Origin: F23-D06 sp947165685
Lineage (GTDB): Bacteria; Bacteroidota; Bacteroidia; Bacteroidales; WCHB1-69
DNA: 64,000 nucleotides
Assembly (NCBI GenBank): GCA_947165685.1
Contig: CAMVBK010000011.1
Location: 1 to 64,000, forward strand
Direction of reading: 5' to 3'
Below are positions 15,798-23,258 of this stretch, one piece after another. Below the pieces are notes generated by a model. The model saw only the letters and a program-made list of their open reading frames with translations. It did not search any database and was not told where the DNA came from. The first letter of the stretch is position 1, and every line of letters starts with the position of its first letter. The position numbers and the translations under genes are program-made.

Positions 15798-16934
15798 CTA
15801 TGCCATTTCCCCCAACTCCACCACCACCGCATACCGCGTCCTCTCCGTGATGGGGTTCAGTGCCATTACGCCCAACCACCACAACCCGTCGCGGGATTCC
15901 ATTCCCGTGCGCAAACACGCACGGTCGCGCGTGTCAACAGTTCCGCGGACAATCCGGAACGAGCCCCGTGCCTCGGGATGGCAGTACCTTGCGTAGATGT
16001 CGTGCGCCGCCAGCCCCATCGTCTTCCGCAAGTTCACCTCCACGAACGGGTGCAGTTTGCATTTTCCATCTTCTTGATAGACAAACATATCGACACCGGC
16101 CTCGCCGTCGTAGTGCGGGGCGACCTCCTGTCGCAGAAAATCGCTGACGAGCGACTGGACGACGGCCAGCTCTTCAATGTTAACATAGAGGGAAAGAGCC
16201 TGTAGAATAGCGGAATCCGGCATCAGCAGGTTGCCGCCGTAGCCGTAATGCTCGGTCTTGAAGAGCGAATAGCCCCGGAAGATGACCTCCCCGTTCCGGC
16301 ATTCGAACTCCATCGCAAAGTCCTGGACCACCGTGTACATCCGTTCCGCGATGAGACCGCCCTGCCGTTTCAAGACCCCTGCGGCCTGCCGAAGGAGCGT
16401 GGGCGTGCAGGCATGATGCGCGTACAAATGCCCGCGCCCGTTGCCCGAGTACGGCGACTTGAAAATCGCGTCCGTCACCCGCGCCACGAACTTTTCAACA
16501 TCCCGGATCTCCGTAAGGAATTCGGGAGTTGCGGGCAGGTCTTCCGGATGCGGACAGCGGTCACGGAGGAACTCCATCGCGGTGATGGCGGTCTTGCGGT
16601 GCGCCAACTCGCGGAGTTTCGTCAACCGTGCCTCCGACGGCAGAAACGACTCCCCCACCCCGATGCGCCGCAACTGATACACCACCGCCGCGTCCCATCC
16701 CCACGGCGTCACCTTCGTGATCCGGTCCGCATTCTCCATCGGGGCGAAATTCTTCTGAAATTCCTGACCGAAAGGGCGATAGGCATCGCACACAAGTGCA
16801 TCCTTGTCCACAAGATAACGCATAAACGGTGCGCAGTCGTAGGCGAACTGCGCCGCCGACCGTAAAGTGACGTACTGCGGCTGATTATCCGCCAACGCGT
16901 AGTCGTGCTCTGGATTGAAAAGGAGAAGGTTCAT
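15798..16934 (-). CDS. Conserved Bacteroidetes protein, ATP-grasp-like
   Basis: 378 residues, soluble, no signal peptide (starts MNLLLFNPEHDYALADNQP). Features suggest an ATP-grasp fold: a lysine in FKSPYSGNGRG near residue 160 where the nucleotide-binding lysine and glycine loop would lie, then VVQDFAMEFECRNGEV, VDMFVYQEDGK, and the E-x-N motif in PFVEVNLRKTMG that would bind magnesium. The substrate is unknown. It follows the secreted protein gene at 16973 after 38 bases filled with a tandem repeat, so the two are probably co-transcribed. A decayed relative lies at 14851-14985. Confidence 0.7.
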   Translation of the reverse strand: MNLLLFNPEHDYALADNQPQYVTLRSAAQFAYDCAPFMRYLVDKDALVCDAYRPFGQEFQKNFAPMENADRITKVTPWGWDAAVVYQLRRIGVGESFLPSEARLTKLRELAHRKTAITAMEFLRDRCPHPEDLPATPEFLTEIRDVEKFVARVTDAIFKSPYSGNGRGHLYAHHACTPTLLRQAAGVLKRQGGLIAERMYTVVQDFAMEFECRNGEVIFRGYSLFKTEHYGYGGNLLMPDSAILQALSLYVNIEELAVVQSLVSDFLRQEVAPHYDGEAGVDMFVYQEDGKCKLHPFVEVNLRKTMGLAAHDIYARYCHPEARGSFRIVRGTVDTRDRACLRTGMESRDGLWWLGVMALNPITERTRYAVVVELGEMA

Positions 16935-16940
16935 AGAAGC

Positions 16941-16975
16941 GGTTTCAGGTTTCAGGTTTCAGGTTTCAGGTTTCA
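16941..16975 (-). repeat. Stop-anchored tandem repeat TGAAACC x5
   Basis: Five perfect 7-bp units on the sense (minus) strand. The first TGA is the stop codon of the gene ending at 16973. Because 7 is not a multiple of 3, TGA occurs in all three frames. Six bases later the next gene starts. Confidence 0.9.
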
Positions 16976-19594
16976 CAGCACCGCCACGCTGCCGGTGAAG
17001 ACGTAGGGCTTCCCATGCGGGTCGGTGCAGCGGATAATCCAATTATAGACAGCGTTCACGGACGACTTTCCATTCTGGCGGCCGTCCCAGCAGAAGTTCT
17101 TGTCGCCGGAATAGAAAACGAGCTCCCCCCAACGGTCAAAGACACTGATGCTGAAATCGACGATCTGGCTCTTGTCGGATTCGGAAAGCTGGAACGCGTC
17201 GTTCAGCCCGTCGCCCTTGCTGGGCGTGATGGCGTTGGGTAGCAGGATGCTCAGCGGGCAGAACGGGATGTTGAACTGCTCCACCTGCTCGCAAACGCCG
17301 TTGGAGGCCGTGAGGGTGTAAAGGCCGCTTTCGGTGACAACGATGGACGTACCCACCTCGCCCGTGCTCCACAAATAGTCGTCGAAACTGCCTTCCACCG
17401 ACAGTTCCGTCTCGCGCGTGCTGCAGAAGTCGGGATTGGAGACGGACGTCCGCAGGAAGGTGTCGAGGAGCGTAAGATGCAGCGTGACCGCACTGTCGCA
17501 GTCGTGCACGGAAGTGAAATAGCGCGTGTAATCACCAGACTCTAAGAAGGTTTCCCCGTTCCAGCCATACTGCCCGCACGCAGTCTCCCACACCTCGCTC
17601 TCGGCCGGATGCCCGATGTCAAGGTGCAGCGTGACGGTGCTGTCGCAACCGTTCTGGGACACGAAATCCTTGACATAGTCGCCGCTTTCGTTCAACGTGT
17701 CGCCCGCCCAGACATATTGCTCGCACGCGAAAACCGTCTGCTCTTGCTGCCAGTGGCGTTCGACGACCAGATTCAAGAGAATGACGCTGTCACAGCCGTG
17801 CCGGTCTTCGATTCTCTGTAAACCGGTGAACCAGCTCTCCGGCCAGCCTGGATGTAAGGTGAACATCTGGTTGAGAAACTCCGCGCTCATGGAGAAACCG
17901 TATTCCGTGTAGTCGTAGCCTTGGCAGATGGTGTCTCGCAAAAAGGTGGTGTCGGCAAGAACATAGTTGCGCAGCTCGATGGTGTCGGCAGCCGAGCAGT
18001 TGGAGTTGCCGGAAGTGGCCGTAACCGAATAGATTCCCGGTTCCGAAGTGTGGAATCCCGAGGCGGTGGAGCCCGTGTTCCAAAGATATTGGCAAGTGCC
18101 GCAAGCCGCCGCGGGGTGAAGATAGACGCTCGTTCCTGGGCAAACTGTGGTGTCTTCCCCAAGCGATATTTCCGGATATGGGTGCACCGTGACGGGGAAC
18201 GAAGCGTCGAACTGGCAACCGAAGCTGTCGATGACCGTGAACGCGACGGGTTGCACACCTGGGGCCAACGCCGTAATGTTGTGGCCGTTTTCCACACCAT
18301 TGCCAGACAGGAAGAACGTATCCACTCCCACGCTGTACCCCCAGGCTGTGGGCATCAGCTGCGGGTTCAACGCCAGCTCCCAATCCGTGATGTAGCCGTT
18401 GTCATGCTCCAGCATGTCCTGTACCTGGATGCACCAGTTGCCGTTGAGCGGGCATCCCACCAACGACCCGAAACTTTGGTAGGGATGATAGACCTGCGTC
18501 ATCTGAGCCACATTCGTCGAATCGATGCTGTAGGAATGCAGAGCATCGAAAAAAGGCGACAGCTCCGTGTCCCAATGGGGATTGTAGTGGCCGATGAAAT
18601 TGCTGGAGCTGAAGAAGTTGCCGTTGTCGGAAGCATACTGGTAGCCGAGGGTGTTGTTGTTGGACCAGACGTAGTTCCACGGCTCGCCGATGGGGTTGAG
18701 TGCGGCATTGCAGCTGCCGCCGTCGGGGCGGTAGGCGCTGCCGAGGTTGACGCGGAAGTGATACGGTGTCGGGGGATAGGTGCTCTCGTCGTACGTGGAC
18801 ACGAAGTTCGGGTAAGGCAGTATGGTGCTGGAGCTTCCGTTGGGGCAGAAAATCTGGATCTTGATGTCTTCGACGGCGGAGTGCTCCATCCGGAGCCGCA
18901 CGTAGAGGATGTCATTGGCGGAAGTGAGCGTGGCGTTCGCGGGGAACTCCGTGAAGGTGACGTTGGAACGATAGTACAGGCCGTAGGGAGGGCAGTTCTC
19001 GCCGTCGGGCAGGAAGACAGTATCGCGCACCGACAAGGCCACCGGCTGCACGAAGCCCACGGTCCGAAGGACGACATTGCTGCTGCTGTCGGTGCCAACA
19101 CTCGGCACAAACACCTGGCCTTCACACAGTTCTGGCATATTAAACGTACCCGCAATCGGGTTGGCCGACGAGCGAACCCGGAAGGTGACAACCTGTTGCG
19201 CAGGGCAGCCCAACGTGTCGGCGGCCGTCACCGACACCTCGCAGCCGTTGCCCGTCGTGAAGATGTGCGCCACCGAGTCGAGGCCCGTGCCGCTCAGCGT
19301 GACCGAGTTCTCCAAATGCCAGGAGAAAGTCGTCGTGGCATCGCGCTGCGTATAGATCCCCTCGCCGTACACTCCCTTCACCGCAAAGTGGACCTCCACG
19401 CCGGGACAAAGATCGATATAGCCGTAACCGTCGTCGGGATTCAGCACGGGCAAGTGCGAGCAACGGGCGGAGTCGAGGACAATCTGGAACGGCTGGCAGC
19501 CGGTGTGCACGTCCGTCTGGGCAACGACACTCGTGCGGAGCGTCATTGTCGTGAGCACAAGCACTATGAGGTGTTTTCTCATTTTCCGCTGCAT
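16973..19594 (-). CDS. Secreted multidomain protein with P-domain and gliding/T9SS C-terminal domain
   Basis: 873 residues. A signal peptide (KHLIVLVLTTMTLRTSVVAQ) leads into PKD/Ig-like sequence. From about residue 230 there is a proprotein-convertase P-domain (YVRLRMEHSAVEDIKIQIF; CPLNGNWCIQVQDM; ITDWELALNP). Next comes GEDTTVCPGTSVYLHPAA, then about three copies of a ~50-residue module marked by GCDS followed by a leucine-rich strand (GCDSVILLNLVV, GCDSTVTLHLDI, DCDSAVTLHLTL). The last ~90 residues are the gliding-motility-associated type B sorting domain (LPNAITPSKGDGLNDAF, SISVFDRWGELVFYS). It is exported by Sec and then T9SS; the function outside the cell is unknown. The TACTTTTG promoter ends 12 bases before the first ATG; a second ATG four codons on (19582) would also keep the signal peptide. 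Confidence 0.88.
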   Translation of the reverse strand: MQRKMRKHLIVLVLTTMTLRTSVVAQTDVHTGCQPFQIVLDSARCSHLPVLNPDDGYGYIDLCPGVEVHFAVKGVYGEGIYTQRDATTTFSWHLENSVTLSGTGLDSVAHIFTTGNGCEVSVTAADTLGCPAQQVVTFRVRSSANPIAGTFNMPELCEGQVFVPSVGTDSSSNVVLRTVGFVQPVALSVRDTVFLPDGENCPPYGLYYRSNVTFTEFPANATLTSANDILYVRLRMEHSAVEDIKIQIFCPNGSSSTILPYPNFVSTYDESTYPPTPYHFRVNLGSAYRPDGGSCNAALNPIGEPWNYVWSNNNTLGYQYASDNGNFFSSSNFIGHYNPHWDTELSPFFDALHSYSIDSTNVAQMTQVYHPYQSFGSLVGCPLNGNWCIQVQDMLEHDNGYITDWELALNPQLMPTAWGYSVGVDTFFLSGNGVENGHNITALAPGVQPVAFTVIDSFGCQFDASFPVTVHPYPEISLGEDTTVCPGTSVYLHPAAACGTCQYLWNTGSTASGFHTSEPGIYSVTATSGNSNCSAADTIELRNYVLADTTFLRDTICQGYDYTEYGFSMSAEFLNQMFTLHPGWPESWFTGLQRIEDRHGCDSVILLNLVVERHWQQEQTVFACEQYVWAGDTLNESGDYVKDFVSQNGCDSTVTLHLDIGHPAESEVWETACGQYGWNGETFLESGDYTRYFTSVHDCDSAVTLHLTLLDTFLRTSVSNPDFCSTRETELSVEGSFDDYLWSTGEVGTSIVVTESGLYTLTASNGVCEQVEQFNIPFCPLSILLPNAITPSKGDGLNDAFQLSESDKSQIVDFSISVFDRWGELVFYSGDKNFCWDGRQNGKSSVNAVYNWIIRCTDPHGKPYVFTGSVAVL

Positions 19595-19606
19595 TTTTCA
19601 GGAGTG

Positions 19607-19614
19607 CAAAAGTA
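19607..19614 (-). promoter_or_regulatory. -7 element (TACTTTTG) of the P-domain protein
   Basis: TAnnTTTG on the minus strand 13 bases before ATG 19594, predicting a very short leader. Confidence 0.6.
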
Positions 19615-19675
19615 CAAAAAAAACGTGACAGACATTCCCCATCTGAAGAGCCGTCACACATATCCAAGGATTTAT

Positions 19676-19683
19676 TATCTTTG
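19676..19683 (+). promoter_or_regulatory. -7 element (TATCTTTG) of DPP IV
   Basis: TAnnTTTG match 20 bases upstream of ATG 19703. It rules out the long open frame extending upstream of this point. Confidence 0.65.
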
Positions 19684-19702
19684 CCCCTTAAAATTCCGCA
19701 TT

Positions 19703-21892
19703 ATGAGAAAATATGTATTGTCAGCGTTAATTCTTTTGCTATTAAGTGTTTGCGGGTTCGCGCAGACCAAGAAAATCACCGTGGAGGACATCTGGGACAA
19801 CTTCTCGTTCTATCCCCGCGGCGTGGCCGGCTACACCGCCATGCCCGTGAGCGACGACTATACCGTCCTCAAGCGTGCAGGCATCGAGCGTCACCATTTC
19901 AGCGACGGTTCCGTGGCCGGCATCATCCTGTCGCACAGCGATTTGAGCGATGCCTCCAAGGGACGTCTCTCCATCGCCGGCATCAGCGACTACGCCTTCT
20001 CCTCCGATGAGAAGAAAATCGTGCTCGCTTTCGACCAAGAAAGCATCTACCGCCGTTCCTCGTTAGCTCACTATTACATCTATGATATTGAAAACAAGCG
20101 GCTTATGCCCGTTTCTGACACCGCCCACCTGCTGCGCTTCGCCGAACTCTCCAAAGACGGAAGCAAGGTGGTCTTCGCCCGCGACTGCGACCTCTACTAC
20201 CAGGACCTGGCCTCCGGCAAGGTGGTACGCATCACGAAGGACGGCAAGCCCAACCACATCCTCAACGGCTTCGCCGACTGGGTCTATGAGGAGGAACTCG
20301 ACATGTCGCAGGCCGCCTCGTTCTCGCCCGACGGCACCAAAATCGCCTACCTGCGCTTCGACGAGAGCCGCGTGAAAGAGTTCACCATGCCGATGTACGA
20401 CAACCTCTACCCCACCGAATTCAAGTACAAATACCCGAAGGCCGGCGAGGACAATTCCCTTGTCGAGGTCCACATCTACGACCTCGCGACCGGCACCGAC
20501 ACCAAACTCGACCTCGGCGACAACTCCAACTGTTACTTCCCGCGCGTCTATTGGCTGCCCAACAGCCGAGACGCCGTCGTGCTGAAACTCAACCGCCACC
20601 AGAACCAGCTCGACTTCATCCGCTACAACACGGTCACCAAGGCGCAGGACATCATCTACACCGACAAAAACGACAAGTGGCTGGACGTGACCGACAACTA
20701 CTACTTCCTGGCCGACAATAACTCCATGATCGTCACTTCCGAGCGTAACGGCTTCAACCACATTTACAAACTAATGTTCGGCGGCGCCCTCGTCCAACTC
20801 ACCTCTGGAGAGTGGGAAGTCAATGAAATCCAATATGTTAATGAAGCAAAAAAGCAGATTTACTACCTCTCGAATGAATCGGGCGTGCTCAACCGCGATC
20901 TTTACGTCATCAATTATGATGGCAAGAAGCAAAAGAAACAGCTGCTGACTGCCGGCAACGGTTGGGCGAGCACGGAGTTCTGTCCGAACGGCAACTACTA
21001 CCGCTTGCAGTATTCCGACCTGAACACCCTGCCGAAATACACCATCAACGACAAAACGGGCAAGGAGTTGCGCGTGCTCAACGACAACCAGAACATCCAA
21101 AACGTCATGAACGACTACGGCTTCGTGAAGCGCGAAATCATCAGCTTCACCACGAAGGACGGCGTGACGCTGTACGGCTGGATGATGAAGCCCGCCAATT
21201 TCGACCCGAGCAAGAAGTATCCGGTGATGATGAATTGCTACGGCGGCCCCGGCTCGCAGCAGGTGATGAACGCCTACAGCAGTGCGCAGGACCTCGCCTT
21301 CTACCAGATGCTGGCGCAGCACGGCTACATCAGCGTCTGCGTTGACGGGCGCGGCACGGCCACCCGCGGCGATGCCTTCAAGAAGGTGATTTACCAGCAG
21401 ATGGGCAAGTACGAGGCCATCGACCAGATTGCGGCGGCCAACTGGCTCAAGACCCTGAGCTACGTCGATGGCGACCGCATCGGCATTTGGGGCTGGAGCT
21501 TCGGCGGCTACCTCTCCGCGCTCTCCATGTTCCGCGGCGACGGAGCCTTCAAGATGGCCATCTCCGTGGCTCCCGTCACCAACTGGCGCTACTACGACAA
21601 CATCTACACCGAACGGTTCATGCGCACCCCGCAGGAAAACCCCGACGGCTACGACCTCAACTCCCCGACCACATACGCCAAAGACCTCAAAGGCAAGTAT
21701 TTGCTGATTCACGGCACTGCCGACGACAACGTCCACTTCCAGAACGCCATGGAGTTGGTGAAGGGCTTGAACGAGGCCGGCATCGAGTACGACCAGTTCT
21801 TCTTCCCCAACAAGAACCACTTCATCATGGGCGGGAACACCCGAACATACCTCTACAACAAACTACGAAAATACATCTTGGAGAATCTATAG
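19703..21892 (+). CDS. Dipeptidyl-peptidase IV (S9 family), exported
   Basis: 729 residues, normal for bacterial DPP IV. A signal peptide (YVLSALILLLLSVCGFAQ) sends it to the periplasm, where it removes X-Pro dipeptides from peptide N-termini. The beta-propeller includes the substrate-binding double-glutamate motif in ADWVYEEEL. The alpha/beta-hydrolase half has the nucleophile serine in GWSFGGY (~599), the aspartate in GTADDNVHF (~675) and the histidine in NKNHFI (~706), in correct order. The start is set by the TATCTTTG element; the frame remains open far upstream only because it runs antisense through the neighbouring gene. Confidence 0.95.
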   Translation: MRKYVLSALILLLLSVCGFAQTKKITVEDIWDNFSFYPRGVAGYTAMPVSDDYTVLKRAGIERHHFSDGSVAGIILSHSDLSDASKGRLSIAGISDYAFSSDEKKIVLAFDQESIYRRSSLAHYYIYDIENKRLMPVSDTAHLLRFAELSKDGSKVVFARDCDLYYQDLASGKVVRITKDGKPNHILNGFADWVYEEELDMSQAASFSPDGTKIAYLRFDESRVKEFTMPMYDNLYPTEFKYKYPKAGEDNSLVEVHIYDLATGTDTKLDLGDNSNCYFPRVYWLPNSRDAVVLKLNRHQNQLDFIRYNTVTKAQDIIYTDKNDKWLDVTDNYYFLADNNSMIVTSERNGFNHIYKLMFGGALVQLTSGEWEVNEIQYVNEAKKQIYYLSNESGVLNRDLYVINYDGKKQKKQLLTAGNGWASTEFCPNGNYYRLQYSDLNTLPKYTINDKTGKELRVLNDNQNIQNVMNDYGFVKREIISFTTKDGVTLYGWMMKPANFDPSKKYPVMMNCYGGPGSQQVMNAYSSAQDLAFYQMLAQHGYISVCVDGRGTATRGDAFKKVIYQQMGKYEAIDQIAAANWLKTLSYVDGDRIGIWGWSFGGYLSALSMFRGDGAFKMAISVAPVTNWRYYDNIYTERFMRTPQENPDGYDLNSPTTYAKDLKGKYLLIHGTADDNVHFQNAMELVKGLNEAGIEYDQFFFPNKNHFIMGGNTRTYLYNKLRKYILENL

Positions 21893-21898
21893 ACAAGT

Positions 21899-21935
21899 AG
21901 CGCCACCCTCAACGAGAAGGTGGCGCTGTTTTTTT
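21899..21935 (+). terminator. Terminator of DPP IV
   Basis: Perfect 9-bp stem AGCGCCACC/GGTGGCGCT followed by GTTTTTTT. It lies inside the last codons of the Arc-like gene on the other strand, so that gene's tail is constrained by, or derived from, the hairpin. Confidence 0.9.
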
Positions 21936-22103
21936 GGCATCCGCTTGCGTCCCGGCTTTCCCAGGCAACCGCCCCGCCTTCTTCAACGCAGCATGGAGAA
22001 TCCATTCGATCTGGCCGTTGGCACTGCGAAACTCCTCCGCCGCCCACTTCTCCACCGCATCGAAAATCTCTTTGTCCACCCGCAAAGCGAAATTCTTCTT
22101 CAT
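21909..22103 (-). CDS. Small Arc-like (ribbon-helix-helix) protein
   Basis: 64 residues. The N-terminal ~42 residues, KNFALRVDKEIFDAVEKWAA onward with SANGQIEWILHAALKKAGR, have the strand-helix-helix pattern of Arc/MetJ-type repressors. The basic, disordered tail (KAGTQADAKKTAPPSR) is encoded across the DPP IV terminator. It follows the SPFH gene after 31 bases filled by a tandem repeat; an Arc-like gene beside SPFH is an arrangement I recall from other Bacteroidetes. DNA binding and autoregulation are inferences. Confidence 0.75.
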   Translation of the reverse strand: MKKNFALRVDKEIFDAVEKWAAEEFRSANGQIEWILHAALKKAGRLPGKAGTQADAKKTAPPSR

Positions 22104-22106
22104 AAT

Positions 22107-22137
22107 CTTCCTAAACTTCCTAAACTCACTAAACTCA
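22107..22137 (-). repeat. Stop-anchored repeat between SPFH and Arc-like genes
   Basis: Sense strand TGAGTTTAG, TGAGTTTAG, then GAAGTTTAG. The first TGA is the SPFH stop and the unit is 9 bp. The repeat fills nearly the whole intercistronic gap. Confidence 0.8.
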
Positions 22138-23106
22138 CTGATACAGCGTCCCCGTGTTAATCACCGGCGAAGCGGACTCGTCGGCGCAAAGCACCACCAA
22201 GAGATTGGAAACCATGGCGGCCTTGCGTTCCTCGTCCAACTCCACGATTTTGTCAGCGGAGAGTTTCTTAAGGGCGAGATCGACCATGCTGACAGCGCCC
22301 TCCACGATTTTCTCGCGGGCGGAGATGATGGCGTCGGCCTGCTGGCGGCGCAGCATCACGCTGGCGATTTCAGCGGCATAGGCCAGGTAGTTGATACGTG
22401 CCTCCACCACTTCGATGCCGGCGATTTCCAAATGCTTGCGCAGCTCGCCCTCCAGGCGTTCGTTGATTTCCTCGCCGCCGGAGCGCAGTGTCACGCCCTG
22501 GTCGTCGCGGTCCATGTTGTCGTAGGCGTACAGCCCCGCCACCTTGCGCAACGCGGCGTCGCTCTGCACTCGCACGAACGAGTCGAAGCTCTTGACCGAC
22601 TTCATCGCCGTCTCCGTGACGGTGGTCCGGACATCCGAATCGACCTCGAAACAGGCCTTGTAGGTGTCGCTGATCTTCCACACCAGCACCAAGCCGATCA
22701 TGATGGGGTTGCCGTTCTTGTCGTTCACCTTGATGGGCTCAACGTCCATGTTTTTGGCACGCAGCGACAGTTTCTCCTTGCTGTAGAAGGGGTTGACCCA
22801 GAAAAAGCCATTCTGTTTCACCGTGCCGGAATACTTGCCGAAGAAGGTGAGCACCCGCGATTCGTTGGGCTGCACGACGATGAAGCCCGCCAGGTGCATA
22901 ATCCAGAGGACCAGCATCAGGAAACCGACGCAGATGGGGAGCAGCAGCCACGGGGTGACTTCGCCATCAGCATCCGTTATGCATCCTAATTTAGCGAGTT
23001 TCACCACTATCCAAATGGAGAACACTAACAGCGCGAGATTGATCAACAGGTGCAGAAATCCATTGTTTCCCGCACTCATTTTCTTTTCAAATTCATTGTT
23101 GTTCAT
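22135..23106 (-). CDS. SPFH/Band 7 domain membrane protein
   Basis: 323 residues. Two hydrophobic segments near the N-terminus (FLHLLINLALLVFSIWIVV and LLLPICVGFLMLVLWIMHLA) anchor it. The SPFH domain follows (VQPNESRVLTFFGKYSGTVK, GFFWVNPFYSKEKLSLR). It then has a helical stretch with AREKIVEGAVSMVDLALKKL and ends in ASPVINTGTLYQ. Proteins of this type oligomerise in membranes as stomatin/prohibitin-like scaffolds. The partner is unknown. It has its own TATTTTTG promoter. Confidence 0.88.
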   Translation of the reverse strand: MNNNEFEKKMSAGNNGFLHLLINLALLVFSIWIVVKLAKLGCITDADGEVTPWLLLPICVGFLMLVLWIMHLAGFIVVQPNESRVLTFFGKYSGTVKQNGFFWVNPFYSKEKLSLRAKNMDVEPIKVNDKNGNPIMIGLVLVWKISDTYKACFEVDSDVRTTVTETAMKSVKSFDSFVRVQSDAALRKVAGLYAYDNMDRDDQGVTLRSGGEEINERLEGELRKHLEIAGIEVVEARINYLAYAAEIASVMLRRQQADAIISAREKIVEGAVSMVDLALKKLSADKIVELDEERKAAMVSNLLVVLCADESASPVINTGTLYQ

Positions 23107-23157
23107 AACTTTACAGATTTTATTTGTGATTAAAACAATATCATTTTAATATCACGG

Positions 23158-23165
23158 CAAAAATA
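23158..23165 (-). promoter_or_regulatory. -7 element (TATTTTTG) of the SPFH gene
   Basis: TAnnTTTG on the minus strand 52 bases upstream of the ATG. Confidence 0.6.
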
Positions 23166-23211
23166 CATTTTTTTTTCAAAAACAGCTGTTTTATTTTTGA
23201 AACTGATTTTT

Positions 23212-23219
23212 TATTTTTG
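23212..23219 (+). promoter_or_regulatory. -7 element (TATTTTTG) of the patatin gene
   Basis: TAnnTTTG match 40 bases upstream of ATG 23259. An upstream TTG start would fall inside it. Confidence 0.6.
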
Positions 23220-23258
23220 CACGTGTTTTCTTTTTCTTGGAATAAGTTTCATAGAAGA

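Noticed and set aside
16941..16975. CRISPR array for the TGAAACC repeats and similar tracts
   Set aside because: Units are 7-14 bp and directly adjacent with no spacers; no cas genes.
17921..19702. N-terminal extension of DPP IV by ~590 codons
   Set aside because: It runs antisense through the P-domain protein gene and upstream of the TATCTTTG box; the signal peptide begins at ATG 19703.
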